Shown one piece after another: positions 39,901-54,900 of a stretch of DNA of 64,000 nucleotides. The position numbers were made by a program, and so were the translations under genes. The stretch covers positions 14,166,001 through 14,230,000 of the forward strand of contig OU015650.1 of the NCBI GenBank assembly GCA_907165275.2, in the 5' to 3' direction. The DNA comes from Zygaena filipendulae (Eukaryota; Arthropoda; Insecta; Lepidoptera; Zygaenidae). The notes beneath the pieces are model-generated. The model was not told the DNA's origin. It ran no database searches and saw nothing but the letters and a program-made list of their open reading frames with translations. Numbering within the stretch: the first letter of the stretch is position 1; every line of letters starts with the position of its first letter.

Positions 39901-42900
39901 TACCGACTGAACTTAACAGCTTGTTCTTTACAACTTTCTTTATTGGAAAATAAACGTAAACTTCCTCGTAGTTGGCTTAGATTGTGTGCAAAGTCACTTA
40001 TTTGAATTTGGCGCGTTTTACGCGGTATTTACAAACTGCTCTTAAGCGGTTTCCCACGCGCAGTGATGATGAGGTATTGATTAACCCGGAATTTACACGG
40101 AAACTCCGACCGCGAAAAACAAATGCGAGTGAAACTATGGGGGATTAATAGTGTTTTATAATATAACTAGCTGTGCCCCACGGTTTCACCCGCGGTAATT
40201 TCGGAGTTCCGGGAGTAATTTCGGAGTTAGGGAATTCCGGAATAAAAAGTACCCAATGTCCTTCTCTGTACCCCTGACAACGTGCATGCCATCCAAATCC
40301 GTTCAGCCGTTTTTGCTTGATTGAGTAACAAACATCCACACTTTCACATTTATAATATTAGTAGGATTATAACATAATTTAGAATTAATGATTTCGAAAC
40401 GTGTACAATTTTCTTTAGTGGTTCATTCTAGGCATAAATTCAAAGAACTCCGGTTCGATATCGATGGTGTCAGATTTGATTTGGTTTTGTTTAGTGGAAC
40501 GTGTTACGTTCGAAATTGACTTTTATTTAGAGACATAACATTTAATTTTATTTCTTGAAAACTATTTACATACTTTCATGAGTTTCAGCATATACTGTGA
40601 AAATTCCGTTTGGTTTATTGTAAGAGGTTTTTGTAATGTACTAACTAACACAGTCAGACAGAAATTCTTACAATTTTTATTTTGGATTTAAATGCTCGTT
40701 TGTCAATTAATTTCAACAGTTTAACCAAAAGGCGACCAACTTCCACTTTCGGTTTTTGATATAATTTTTTTACTTCACGAAACTGCAGAATTTAGATAAA
40801 AAAAATAGAATTTACCCTATTTTTCATATTTTCCTGGAAGGTATAATTTTTAGAATGGAAACTATGATTTTGTCGCACCTATAGTATTGTAATACGTCAT
40901 CATACCGAGTTTATTAATTTAGGTGCCTAAGTATAATGTTGTGAATATTTATTAAGTACTGGTTAAGCCAATCTGAAGCTCTTATATGAGTCAATGATGA
41001 TTCAATCAATAAAATTATGACGAAGCTCTCTGCAGAATTGTAGAGAATCTCTTCATTCAATTAATTATATTTGGTTCCATTGAATTGTTATTGATAGATA
41101 ATTCAATATAAAAGCTCGTGACGACGACGCTTTGTGAGTAATTTGAAACATAATTGAAAAACATTAGATATATTTCCAATAATAATACTTGATAGTACGC
41201 AGAGAAGACATTGTTGGGACGATGTCCACACACTTTTTGTGTGTTTCCTGGATTCGGGCTGACTTGAATGACTGATTTATCGATACCCAGGTCCCGGCCC
41301 ATTTTTAAACGTAAAGAATATACCCATTCTTTTTGGCCAAACTGAACCGTTCGCGTTGGGTTTAAAAACGTAAAATTTGACACGAGGCCTCTAACTATTA
41401 TAATGTAGACAAGACTTTACCCTTCCCTACTTCTAAATCCCTTTGAATTTAGAAAAAATCAAGCAACGTTAAAAATTTGTAAATGAAAGTTTGTCTACTT
41501 AGAAAACTTCGTTTTGAAGTTAGTGTGATAGAATAGATCGGTATTTGGGCTGTTTTCATTTTGGTATACAAGTACCTACCTACTCGAATTTGATTAAACT
41601 AGTCAGTTAATGGGCATAATGAGAGTAAAATTTGATTTGAAAAATGTTGATTTTTGATTGATTTTTCCTTTTTTTACGTAATCAAAAAATAACGGCGATA
41701 CATTGAGTTGAAATTCCGTGTGACGTCATACCTAGGTACACTTTATACTTAGTTATGATGTCACGACCGCACACTCTTGTAAGGCGTTTTATCTAATTAT
41801 TTTTTCAATAATTAGAAAAAGCGAAAAATACGTGTCTAAATTGAATTTTGATATCATAGACAGTAAAATATCGTCAACTCGGGTAAGAAATCCTTGACCC
41901 TCGAGCGAGTGCAGCCCATATGCGACCTCGCGAGGCGACGCGCGACGCCCGCGTGATGTCATGTCTCAGTAATAGCTGTTCATTACCAATGCGTATTGGC
42001 CAGATAAATGTCATCAATCACTTGGATAACGCGGTTTATAAGTGGGGCATTGATGTAAAAAAATAGTGGGTCATTTTATAGTTATGTAAAGAAAATATAA
42101 ACGAGCTCTCTGTACTATCTGAATACTGAAGATTGACTGCCAGAGAATGCCACTGTGGCATTAAGTCCGCCTTTTGTACCATGATGTATACTAAGTTTAA
42201 ATAAATAAATATATAAGTAACCATTGCGTTGTACACGAGACATGAAAGTATTTAAGTGTTTATTGATTTTTCTTGAAAATTAACGACGTTTATCGCGATG
42301 GACATGACATACTTTTGTTTACGAGTACCTACATTTTATATGTATTTCATTATGGTTTGGTTAAGTTCTAAAAAAACATGCAACAGGCAACTTATTTAAT
42401 TGAAAAAAATAATAAATGGCATCGACTGAAAGTTTTCTGTCCGATGATAGAATCGAGCCCACGGCTTCCGACCTGCGGCAACGATCGCTGCTACTTTGCC
42501 GCGGTCGCGGTTACCTAATAGTGGCATTAATAATTCCGCCATTCATTGTGTATTGTAATACGAAAAACGATTTGCCCTTATTTATATTCTTGTCATTTCC
42601 CTACTTTATATAAAGTTAATAAAGAATACGAGCGGATAATAATAGCATTGAATAAACAAATTTTTAACAAAAAAATTAAAACCGACTTCCAAAAACACAA
42701 AACTAAAAATCTCAAAATAAAAAGCTAAAAATAACAACATACCGATTTAATCCAAAAGACAAAAACACACGTAATATTATTATTGGTTTGTGCTACCACT
42801 AATCGGTTTGAATTCGGTGACAAGCCAAATATGGAGGGGGTAGATGGGCTAAGTCGACTCCCGCTACCAGCTTTTTGTGAACAGGACAACCCAAGTGGGC

Positions 42901-45900
42901 AGACACCAGCGGGCTTGTCACCGAATTCAAACCGATTAGTTTACCGATTAGTTTTTTATTTTGAGATTTTTAGTTTTGTGTTTTTGGAAGTCGGTTTTAA
43001 TTTTTTTGTTAAAAATTTGTTTATTTCTCGCTTTTAAGTGACTTAGTTCGTAATTTCTCTAAGTTACAATAGCCTAATGTCAACTGCTCATCACCTTTTA
43101 CAAAATATTGCTTTTCCCGACGCAGGGACGTTAATTGTTGAGGAGTTCTCCTGGTACATCAACATCAGTTCCACTTCACCATATACATTGTGACGAACAT
43201 AAATTGTTTAGAAACCATATTAAAGTTAACGAATCGGAATCTGTGAAATACCTATTATTTAGCAGTTCTGATGACCATCTGTGGTCTTCATCATCAGTTC
43301 CACTTCTTCAAATTTTACTTCCCAAAAGCAAATAAACGATTTACTATAAAAAATCCAGAAATCGCTATAGGTGTACCTATAATTTTTGAAGAGTTTCCTC
43401 GAGTGCTCCAAGATCCCATCATCAGATCTCGACTTGGTGACAACAGAATCAATTTGGGAGTATCCTCTTTCAAACAAAAAAACAATTTGCGAAATCGCTC
43501 CAATCGGAATCCGTGAAATACGTATTATTGTTGAGTAGTTCCGATGACCATCTGTGGTCTTCATCATCAGTTCCACTTCTTTAAATTTTGCTTTTCAAAG
43601 GCAAATGAACGATTTACTATAAAAAATACCCAAATCGCTATAGGTGTGCCTATAATTTTTTAAGAGTTCCCTCGATTTCTCCAAGATCCTATCATCAGAT
43701 CTGGACTTGGTGGCAATGGGACCTAATTGGGAGTATACCCTTTCAAACAAAAAAAAGAATTTTTCAAATCGGTCCAACTGTCTTCGAGTAATCGGTGAAC
43801 ATACATAAAAAAAAAAAATAACATACATACAATCAAACATAGAACCTCCTCCTTTTTGGAAGTCGGTTAAAAAATAAAACTTATGCAATTAATGGGACGC
43901 AAAATCAATGACAGAATGTAAACAGTTCTCCAAGGAATCCTGAAATACCTACTCACAGTCAAACCAGACATCATTAGCTAGGTTGTAATCAAAGATATAG
44001 GTCAAACATAATCTAATTTCTTCAGAGGTCCCCCTTCACCAATGACAATTGCTCATTTTGTAACATTAAGTAGAGGACATGCGAGGTGGAAAAAACTGGG
44101 AAATACCCCAAAACGAGTACATATCTAGACACGTGACTCGGAATTTAGTTGTTCTATTCCGTTAAATTCGTTTATGTGCTTGTCAACAGGTACCGATGGG
44201 TGAAGAACGGCAAACCGTTCGAGTACTCGAGCTACGACAAGCGGATATCGCAGCAGCCGGGCCGCGGCACGCTGTACGTGAGCGAGCCGCGCGACGAGGA
44301 CCTCGGCCAGTACCAGTGCTTCGCCGAGAACGAGTGGGGCGTCGCCACCTCCAACTCGGTGTTCCTGCGCAAGGCGGAGCTCAACTCGTTCGGCGACCAA
44401 GACAGCGAGCAGAAGATCGTGCGCCCCCAGGAGGGCCTGCCGTTCAAGCTCGAATGCAAACCGCCCACCGGCTACCCTAACCCGAACGTCTACTGGATGC
44501 TCCAGGGCGACCAGGGCCAGCTGAAAACGATAAACAACTCGAGGATGACCCTCGACCCCGAGGGCAACCTGTGGTTCTCGAACGTGACGCGATACGACGC
44601 GAGCGAAGACTACGCGTACATATGCGCGGCCAAGTCGCTGTTCAAGAACGAGTACAAGGTCGGCAACAAGGTGTACCTGGACGTGCAGCAGACGAGCGAC
44701 TCGCCGCTGTCCAACAAGCAGCCGCCCACGCACCAGTACACCACCAAGAGGAACGAGCGCGCGTGGCGCGGCAAGAAGGTCGAGCTCTACTGCATCTACG
44801 GCGGGACGTGAGTGCTGTTTGCTTTCAAATTTATTAACTTCTAAAGCCCCTCTCCCTAGATTTGTAACTGATTAAAAGAAAATGGTTTTCTAAAGTTGTT
44901 TTAGGGAAATAAGAAATTGTGTGCCTCATCGAGGAAACGAAATTCTGTGTATATAACAATATCTATGTGTTTGATCTGTGTACATATATCTCGATGCGAT
45001 AACATGATAAATCTGGTAGAGTTTTTGAAGAATATCGATTTATTTGACGATGATTAAAGTTAATATTATGGGATTTTGTTATTTGGTAAATGTTTAACGT
45101 ATGGGCATCACACGCACGTCGGTGTTGCCAGATCAGAGGGTTTTTACGCCTCGTGTAAGTGGTTTTTCCGATGGACGTGACTCAAAAATAAGAGGGCGGC
45201 AAATTTGGGATCCGCACCGGGTGCTAGTGGCCTACGCTACGCCACTGCTCTAGGGGACGGGGAGGGTGACTTCTCCTGCGTAGCTAACAGCGGTATCGTT
45301 TGCTCGCTCCCCCGCCGGGCAGGCCGCTGCCGCAAACGGTGTGGAAGAAGGACGGGCAGCCGATCCAGTCGTCGCACCGCGTCACGCAGGACAACTACGG
45401 CAAGACGCTGGTGATCCGGCGCGCGCTTTACGAGGACGAGGGCACGTACACGTGCGAAGTGAGCAACGGCGTCGGCACGCTGCAGACGCACTCCATACAC
45501 CTCGAGATACAGGGTGAGTCGCTCGACTGTTCGCTCAGTGTACACGTGGCACACTGCAGGGCCCTCATTCACCTACACCTATCTACTAGCTATTCCCCCG
45601 CGGTAATTTCGGGGTTCCCGTGGGAATTGGCTACTTGACAAAAATTTTTTTTTTAGTCCGTCGTGTAGATTAGTAAAAAATATTCGACACGTATTTTTTC
45701 TTTTTTTACGTACTCAAAAAATAACAGAGATACATTGAGTTGAAATTTCGCGTGACGTCACAATTCTGTGCGGTTTGTATGGCGCTTATAATGAATATTG
45801 ACGTCACGAGCCCCCCACCCTAAACTTTAATGCGCTTTATCTATGTTAATTTTCATTAAATTGAAAAAGCAAAAAATACGTGTTTATTATTTTTTTATTT

Positions 45901-48900
45901 TCTAACTGACGGACTAATTAGAATTTTGATATTCATACCTTGGAGAATACCCAATTGTGGCATAAAAAGTACCCCATGTCACTCGGGACTAAGTGACAGA
46001 ATTTTCAAAATCGGTTCAGTAGATCCAGAGATTACCACCTACAACGTCACAAACTCCCAATTCACAAATTCAAAATTCACAAACTTTACCTCTATTAGTA
46101 TAGATGACCATAACATGACGCGTTAAGATAACGCGCCAAGATAATTCTTTCCTTCGATCTCGAAAAAGTTTCATTTCAAAACAACATATTTACAACGTTT
46201 CTTATGGCAAACAGAATATTTATCTATACTTCTATACTAATATTATAAAGAGCTAAAGTTTGTGAGTTTGTGACGTTGAACGCGTTGTAGGGGGTAGGTA
46301 ATCTCTGGACTTACTGAACCGATTTTGAAAATTCTTTCACTTATAGGAAGCCACGATAGTCCTGAGTGACATAGGGTACTTTTATCCCGAAATTCCCACA
46401 AGAACTCCGAAAGCACCGCGGGTGAAATCGCGGGGTACAGCTAGTTTTTAATATTTTGGCATCTGAAACGTTTGGGATTGTGTTTTTGGGAAGCGCGTTG
46501 TAGGCACGGAATGTTGTTGGTCAACTCATACTGAATAAGGCCGCTGGCAACACAACAGATAGAAGGAACAACATATGAAAACAAATGAAATCCATCAGAA
46601 TTGGCAGTATGGGCCCTGTACTCTTAGCCTTTCCTATATAGGATAAATAAACGAAAAAAAAAATGAAATGTCAGTGTCGTCGTGTGATATTCGCATACAA
46701 CTTCGTTCGAGCGGGAATTTTTATGTAGTGTAACTATCCCCAAATCATAAGTTGGTTCATTCGGAACAAACTCCTTCTAGAGTTTCAATCGAAACAACAC
46801 AAGTTGATCGGTTCGGACTTGAACGGAGGTACTTTAACTTGATACCTCCTCTTCGACTATCCTAGGAGGGAAGAAATTAAAATTCCTCAAACCAAATGCG
46901 AAACTAGATTGACTTCTTTAATTCAGCCTGTCATCAGCCGAGCGATGTAACCTCTCTTTCTCTCACAAATGAATATGTGTGTTGTCTTCGTCTAATTACC
47001 ATGCAGTACACGTACGGCGGCGGGCCGGGCCCTTGCTGACTAAATACGTGATAGGTATTTGGACCGACAATAACTAATTACATTCATCGTATAATTATAT
47101 ACGCGTTATATTTACCTACGTCACTTTAGCGCGCGACGGCAAGTGATGCAGTGCCGTTCGTTGTCCGGACCCATATCTGTCAAAGAAATTCGAATGGCAA
47201 TAGTGGCGATTCTACAAGTATCTATTACACTCCAAAGAGTCAGTAACTAAAAAAAAAACAATATTATCTATGAGGAATGAGGATGTTTCTGATTCTTTTA
47301 AAGGTTCCGTACCCAAAGACTAAAACGGAATCCTATTACTAAGACTCCGCTGTCCGTCCGTCCGTCTGTCACCAAGCTGTATCTCATGAACCGTGTAGAC
47401 AGTTAAAATTTTCACAGATGCCGTATTTTTGTTGCTGCTATAATAACAAATACTAAAAAACAGAATAAAATATATATTTAATGCGGCTCCCATACAACAA
47501 ACGTGATTTTTTTTGCCTTTATTATAAATAACGGTACGGAACCCTTCGTGCGCGACTCTGACTCGTACTTGACCGATTTTTTATTTTGTCCACTGCACAG
47601 TTTCTTCCGCGTCAAACTTTACAGCCAACAGATTTATGTAACTACTTGAGTTGGCTCACCAAAGAAAATATGTCCAAACATACTTCAAACTGGGCTACAG
47701 CTCAGTGAGTGCCTCGCTCCTTGAATAGTCTCACATAAAAAGTACGCCATTAGTCGGCTTCCTTCCTCGGATAGATTACCCCATTCCGGCGGTAAATTGA
47801 CAAGTTGACGACCCCTAGTTTAAGGGGTTACTGGCCTCATTCAGATACGAGTCCTTGAGACGGGGCATTTGGGCCAAGTCTCCTGGAAATGGAATGTGTA
47901 TGAGAGATTAATTTATTGACAATGTTCGTGACTTGTAAAACTTTTTTTGGTATTCTGGACTAGCTGTCCCCCGTGGTTTCACCCGCGATAATTTCGAAGT
48001 CCCCGCGGGAATTCCAGTATAAACTATACGTATAGACCTTCCTCTTGAATCCCTGTATAATCTAATATATATAAATCACGTGTCACGTTGTTTGTCCGCG
48101 ATGGACTCCGAAACTACTGAACGGATTTTGATAAAATTTTGTAACCCTCCATAAAATGGTCCAACTTAAAAGATAGGATAGGTTTTATCCCGGAATTCCC
48201 TCGGGAACTGAAGGACATAGAGTACTTTTTTCCCGCAACCTCCGCGGGAACTCCGAAATTACGCGGATGAAATCGCGGGGGACAGCTAGTATAAGATATA
48301 ATTATAACCATGCTTATAAACTTTTCTCCTTATTTTTTAATTTATCTGCCTGGATTTAAGTTTGGTCCGAAGATGGGGGCCGGAATCCTGTAACACGGGG
48401 TTTCCTAGTACGGATTCCGATCTCTCACTTTGGCTTAGCTACATGTTTCATATTGATTGTGTCCTCAAATCTAGTTATTGCTGTAGTGTACAAGTCACTG
48501 TGATTGGAAATAAATGGTTTATTATTATTATTATCTATTGGTGAAAACCGCATAAAAATCCGTTCCGAAAAGACAGACAGACGCGGTGGAAGACTGTGAT
48601 TTATAATAATTATGTAAGGAATAAAGAAATATTTATCTTCTATTACGTAGAGGTACTAAGCTGTTCGCACGATTTCACCACTCGTAAATTTCGGGATTCC
48701 CTTTGGAAACTCCTAAAATATCTATGAGTCATCGTCTCAACAAAATTAAGGTCTGAATCGATCAAGTTGAAGTGAACAAGTTCCAGACGCACCAAAATTT
48801 TAAACCATGTACATTTTAGGTATCTACAATATAAACATATAATTGAAAATGAATTTAAAAATATTAATTAGGGTGTCGCAAAATAAGTGACAAGTGACGT

Positions 48901-51900
48901 CAGACATCCAAAATCATAATATATCACGCATCACGAAAAATCAATGAACGTTTTCGAACGAAACTTTTAGCAAGTCAGTAGCTGTTTTTCATTTCAACAT
49001 AGGTACAGGACATACATAATACTGTATGTAAAAAGTTCTCGAGAGGTACAACTACAGTCGAACAAGTGTAGAAAATGCATTCGAAAGACGAAACTGCATT
49101 GCCCCTTAGTGGGCTACATAATAGTATAAGGTACCTAGTATTTGCTGCTCACGTATCCAATCAACTTCGTCCGGCACCTACAAGCCGGTAGGTCCCTTTG
49201 CGGAGCTCGTTAGGTAATGTGTTCCTTGCGTACTCCCGTCTTGCTGTGTTGTCGAGATAAATCCGCCTGTACGCTATAAGGTCACCTTCAATGACATAAA
49301 TTTTATTTCCTCATCGGCTCATGGTTTTTTTTTCACCCTTGTGATATTTGGGATTCGTTGTATGATGTATTCTGGTACAATTGATTGTTTCCGTAGTAGT
49401 GACTATTAGATAGATGCCATAAATAGGAAAGACAAGCTGCGGTTATGGATAAAGCAGTTGTAGTTGGTCGAAGATACCATAATATAAAATCATAAAAACA
49501 TATTTCTCTGCTAGTGCTATATAAAGGTTGTCTGGAAGAGATCGCTAGTAAAGCGATAAGACCGCCTTTTGTATGCCCTTAGTTATAAGTTTCTGTAAAC
49601 ACACTGTAAAATTATTTTGGTGTACAATAAAGTGTATTCTATTCTATTCTATTCTATTCTATTCTTTTTTTTTAACAATTAATTATTATAAGAATAAGGA
49701 AACTTAAAAAAATACTTTAGTTAAATTGCCCGATCAAAATTCTTTAGTGATAATAATCGTGGATCGTCAACTTGGAAGGGGCAGCCCCCTTAGCCAAGTT
49801 GAGTCCCAAACTAAGATAATTATAGGAGTATACGGTTACGGATCTATTAATTACAAAGTGCTGCGTGGAGCTCCACCTATTTTACTTGATGCTGTTGACC
49901 TAATTCCCAGATACAGCCAGCAATAAAGTTGTATAATATTTATAATGACCCAGTTAAAATCTATGCAGCCGTTTTCAAGTGACTAACAATGAGTATTTAC
50001 ATGAAGAAAATGGACTAAAGAGACGTTGCATTTTATGAGTTTGTTTACCATTTACGCGTATAGCAGTTATAGTATTTTTCATAAAATCTATTTGAACGCT
50101 CAATTATTCATAAAGCCAAAGTAAGTAGGGTTTATTTCGCTATTCTGTTCAGGGCTGCTATTGGCCCGTATTTATAGTCACAGTTTATAGTTTTTTGACA
50201 ATAATTTTGTAGTCGAAATTAAAAATCATAACTTATTACTAGAAGTGCACATTAATTTTATCATTGTGAATCGTAATCCGCGAGCATTCGTGAGCCATCG
50301 TGTACCTAATTTAATTTTGTATTGATCAGCTAAGTTAGGTAGGTATATTATAAAATTTCGAGAAATTTAGATAATTGAAATCCGGACCAGCCGCCAAACC
50401 TTAACTAAAATTGGACAAACTCAGCTGAATTGCACAAGTGACAACCCTGTTTTGGCTAGATAATGGCCACCTTCTTCAAGTTAGCGCGGCAATTTCTCCC
50501 TTTGTTTTGTCGGCAAACAAAAACGCCCGGGCCCCCCTGTCATCAATCTAATCGACTGCCTCGCTCTCTCTCGGCGGAGAATTGTTTTCGTTGTACGTCT
50601 GACGGCTAAAGTTTTTCAAAGTTTTGTATTGCGGAAGAGTCGGTAGCTGGGGACCTCTGTTTGTTATCACTTATCAAAGAAAGGGGAAATATTGTTGAGC
50701 GGAGAGAGAAGAAAAAAAATCATGACAAAACAAAGAGTCAACGTTTCAAATCTTGGGAAGATGGGCTGGTGGGCTTACTTAACTGGAATTGCTTAGAAGT
50801 TGCTATCATAGCTTCTTACAATGAAATATTTTTATTATTTTTATCAAAAAAAACAATCAAATGTAGAATAATATGTAAAATAAAATAAATATTAATTCCT
50901 GATGACAATTTTTGCAGCATTTTCGCTTGATATCGAAACGTTTTAATATAATTATTAAAGCCGCGGTAGTTTTTTTTATTTTTTTGTAGTGTGTTGTGAA
51001 GTCATTACAGAATAATATGTGACTTGAATAAATATACATGCCTACATAATGTGTGGTAACCCCAAGCAGCTTCGTATTAAACATTGCAAATATTTGTTCC
51101 TAAAAGTGGTTTTGTTGGCCCATTATTGTTTCCGCTTTTGAGCGTCGATACTTTGTGGTATGTGATGGTGGTGGATGCCTTTGCGGGCGGCACCGAGGGC
51201 AACAGCTAGCTATACAAACGAGTATATGTAATTGTTGTTGCATTGGTCACGCGCGCTCTCCAAGCTGCAACGTAACCTACTTCCATAAATGAATTTCCTT
51301 CGCGTTTTTTCGTTGAGCTCATCGTATATAGCTGGGAAACTTTACAATAAGTCATTACATATTCTAATAATAATCCTAACTAATAGATATTTTAATTGCG
51401 AATATAAGTTTGTTTGTTACGCTATCACGCCTTAACTATACTCAACCGATCATCATGAAACTTTGCTTAGAGGTAGGTAGCATTATATTATCTGTGGTAC
51501 AGAGAAGGACGTGGGGTAATGTTTATCGCGAACTTCGAAATTAACGCGCGTGAAACCGCAGGGAACAGCTATTTTAATATTTATTACTTAATGCCAAAGT
51601 TATTACCATCATTTTATCTAATAGCTGTATCTAAAATACGTTGACAAACCAGACAGCCTAGACCGCTGGGTTTGAAAAATTCATAATTACTCGCAATACT
51701 TTCATTTAGGTAAGGCAAGCTTTAAGATAGGGTTCATAATATACGTATAATAAAACTTTTTTTACTCCGTTTACTTATAAAAATATTATGTTGTGGCCTG
51801 TAGGTCACGAATTTTAGATATTTTCGTACCGTTATCGTTACACAACATATGTACAGCGGCCGAAAAAAGTTCACGCTGATAAAACTGCGGATCATGCTAT

Positions 51901-54900
51901 TTAACACATACCTGTACCCATTAATTGCTATTTGGAAGATGTACAGTGTTAACATAATATGTAATGTCGTAAAGGTGAGGACAGACTAGAGCATTTACTT
52001 GTAACTAAAGGAGATTGCCCACCGACGGTATCGTTAAATCCGAGTTGTGTCACTACTTTATGAAATCAGTAATTTATATTATTAATTAAAACCATTTTTG
52101 TAAATATTACGAAATAACAATTTCTCCGGATAAAAACTGACCAAAATAAAAGTCGTTGTTTTGACCATTTAAGTACCTATTTTGTCGCCATTTTTTCAAT
52201 ACCTACGATTAGATTAGTGATGGGTAAGGGATCAATAAGGTTAGGTAACATTCTCAATAATTGATCAATAAACAATCGATAACAATAAAAAAAAAATCGA
52301 TAGTATTGATTTTAATGGAGCACGGTGGTGGAGCCTTTTTTACGAGTATGGTGCTGTTATTAATATATTTAACACAATGCATTAAAAATATAGATTAAAA
52401 CTACTAAGCCGCATTTTAAGAAACATTTTAAAATCTATTTTGAAATGACCAAGAAATAGGTTATTGAAGTTTAGTCTGTACCTACGTATACGACTTTACT
52501 AATATCAATCTTCGATTTACCGTAAATAAGGTGCTTATACCGATACTTTCGTTTATAACAGCGTTCCCTGGTTAATAAAAAAACTTTAACTAGGCAATTA
52601 GTGCAAGGATTATTTAATTTAATCTTCCCATTAAGGGTTGTATAGAATAAGGAGAACGGTATTCATGTTTATCAAAATATTATGTCCTTCAAAAGTGGCG
52701 CTGCAATCGCTGCCGTATGGTAAAAATATAGTAGTTATCGAAGCACTGAAGTGTGCCGATAAGTAGTGCCGAATACTATCAATAGGACATTTTTCGGCAC
52801 GCATTGGTATGGAGGTATGTGCCGCAGCGATCGTAGCGCCATCCTGGATGGTTTTTGAACTTTTATTAATTGTTGCTTCAGCTGGCTACTTTTTCAACGT
52901 GTCTCCCAAACAGGTACTTTCTTTCCTTTTACACTCTGTAATACTCCCGGAACAGAAAAAATAAGCGAATCTTGATTTCTGCGAATCAGCGATCGATTCA
53001 CTAAATCGGAAGTTAAAAGATAGATTTCATTCACATTTCACAGAAAAAAGTTCATTTTTCTTAGCTCAATCGGTTCTAGGCATGTCGATTCATTTTAAAA
53101 GAAATCGATCTCCAAATCGAATGAATTGATTCTTGATTAAATCAAGTTTCAAAAGGTTTCTCAATTAATCGCGATTTTTAAATATGCCTAAGAGTAACGT
53201 TTGAGTAACGTTATCTTTGGTCTTTTGAATGCACTCATAAATATTTAATTACGAGTGCATCCGATTTTAGTGTCGTGACAAAAACAAAAAACTGATACCA
53301 CAGCTAATTTAGGGTTGTAGTCGCTATTTTCTTAACAGTCCGATTTAAGAGATTTAACGAAGATTTTGGGGGTCAAGATCGATTAATCGATTTTAGATCA
53401 ACATGCTCTGACTGATGATTATCGATTTTTCGATAAATCAATCTCAGTTTAACATCCCTAACCTTGCTGTCGGCTGTCAAATGTTTGTTTTGGCTTTGGT
53501 TGCAGTTTGTTTTGAACTCGTGGTAATAATTATTCAGCATTATTTCGTGTTTATTACGATCTGTTCTTTTAATTTATGAAGCGTAAATTATTGGCGAGAC
53601 AGAGTCTGACAGAGACTCCATCAGTTAAGTTATTGTGTTAATTTTTCCACAAGACGACCGCGAGACAGAGACTCAGACTCCTTAGTTAGGTTAAGTTATC
53701 GTGTTTATTTTGAATAATATTTAGTATAAAGCGGGTAATTATGGAAAATCCATCTCTTCGGTGCATTAATTGTTCCCTCCGACTGCGATATTTACGCTGG
53801 CAGTCGTTGCGAGAACTTAATGATGAAACCTACAACACCTGCCCAATTCTAAATAAGTTGACTAGGTAATTATTATTAAATGTTGACATCCATTGCTTTA
53901 TTTAATGAATAGTCATGCTGGGAACCATTACTTTATTTACTTAATATATCTAAATATTTCAGAAAACCGTAATTAGCACTTAGCAGCTTGTTAACAATTT
54001 CGAAAATTCTAATTTTACCAGTCATTCATTACCGTATTGCTGTGAAATGCCGAGAATTACAAATTTTTTTTTATATGTAATTAAAAGTACTAAAATCATA
54101 CTGTAAATTAAGCTAAATTACGTAATGACACAATGGATTCGATAGCGATACTGAGTTCCATAGTCATTTGGTCAATCTCCTTTCAAGCCTCTCTAATTTA
54201 TTACCCACCCACAAACTGAATTTATATCACCGAATAAAAAGTGTTCCTGACAACATTGTTCTATGTAAAATTTCATGATGATCGGTCGAGTAGAAACAAA
54301 CAAACAAATCAAACTCACATTCGCATATAATATATCGGTCTATAATATCTGTTAGAATTAGGCACATGGGAAGATCGAGAAAATGCTCTAGGCTATACTT
54401 ACCTTAGGAGTTAGCAGTTTATCGCATATTAGGCTTCCTTTGATACTTATAACTAGCTGGTCCCCGCGGTTTTCACCCGCGATAATTTCGGAGATCCCGC
54501 GGGAATTCCGGGACAAGAGTACTCTATTTCCTTTTCGGTACCCCTGACAACGTGTAGTATGTCACATTGAACACAGTTTCACTCGCATTAATTTTGAAGG
54601 TCCCGTGGGGATTTCGGGATAAAAAGTACCCCAAATCCTTTTCTGTACCCCTGAAGCATATTAAAAATTTCATGTTTATCGGATGAGCTGTAAGGCGTTA
54701 AAGCGGAACAAACAAACGCACATATCATTGACATGAGGAGAGTTTTAAAATGAGCGATGTCGTCACCGACGCAACGCCCCGTCGATAAAGTACCGTACGT
54801 GCCGAGAAGGTCGCTCGAGCTTGTGCGAGCTCGGACCTTTGGCGTCGTCGATGTCGTTTTGTGTGCGAGTTGTTGTGGCTGATTCACAAACTCATCTGCG

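Larger units (their letters stand above)
38034..44189. other. Nrg intron 2 (6.2 kb)
   Basis: Mix of repeats (listed separately) and two repeat-poor, GC-richer stretches at about 38,220-38,560 and 41,880-42,060 that may hold regulatory DNA. No alternative Ig exon was found. Confidence 0.6.

Noticed and set aside
43259..43888. Frames of 62-105 codons on both strands
   Set aside because: They lie in the 300-bp tandem repeat, and the same pseudo-peptide recurs in each unit.
44125..44733. 202-codon - strand frame over Nrg exon 3
   Set aside because: Antisense shadow; the + strand matches neuroglian throughout.
47300..47590. Possible unusual conserved non-coding element
   Set aside because: Wording matches a common moth dispersed repeat, so conservation would be due to copy number.
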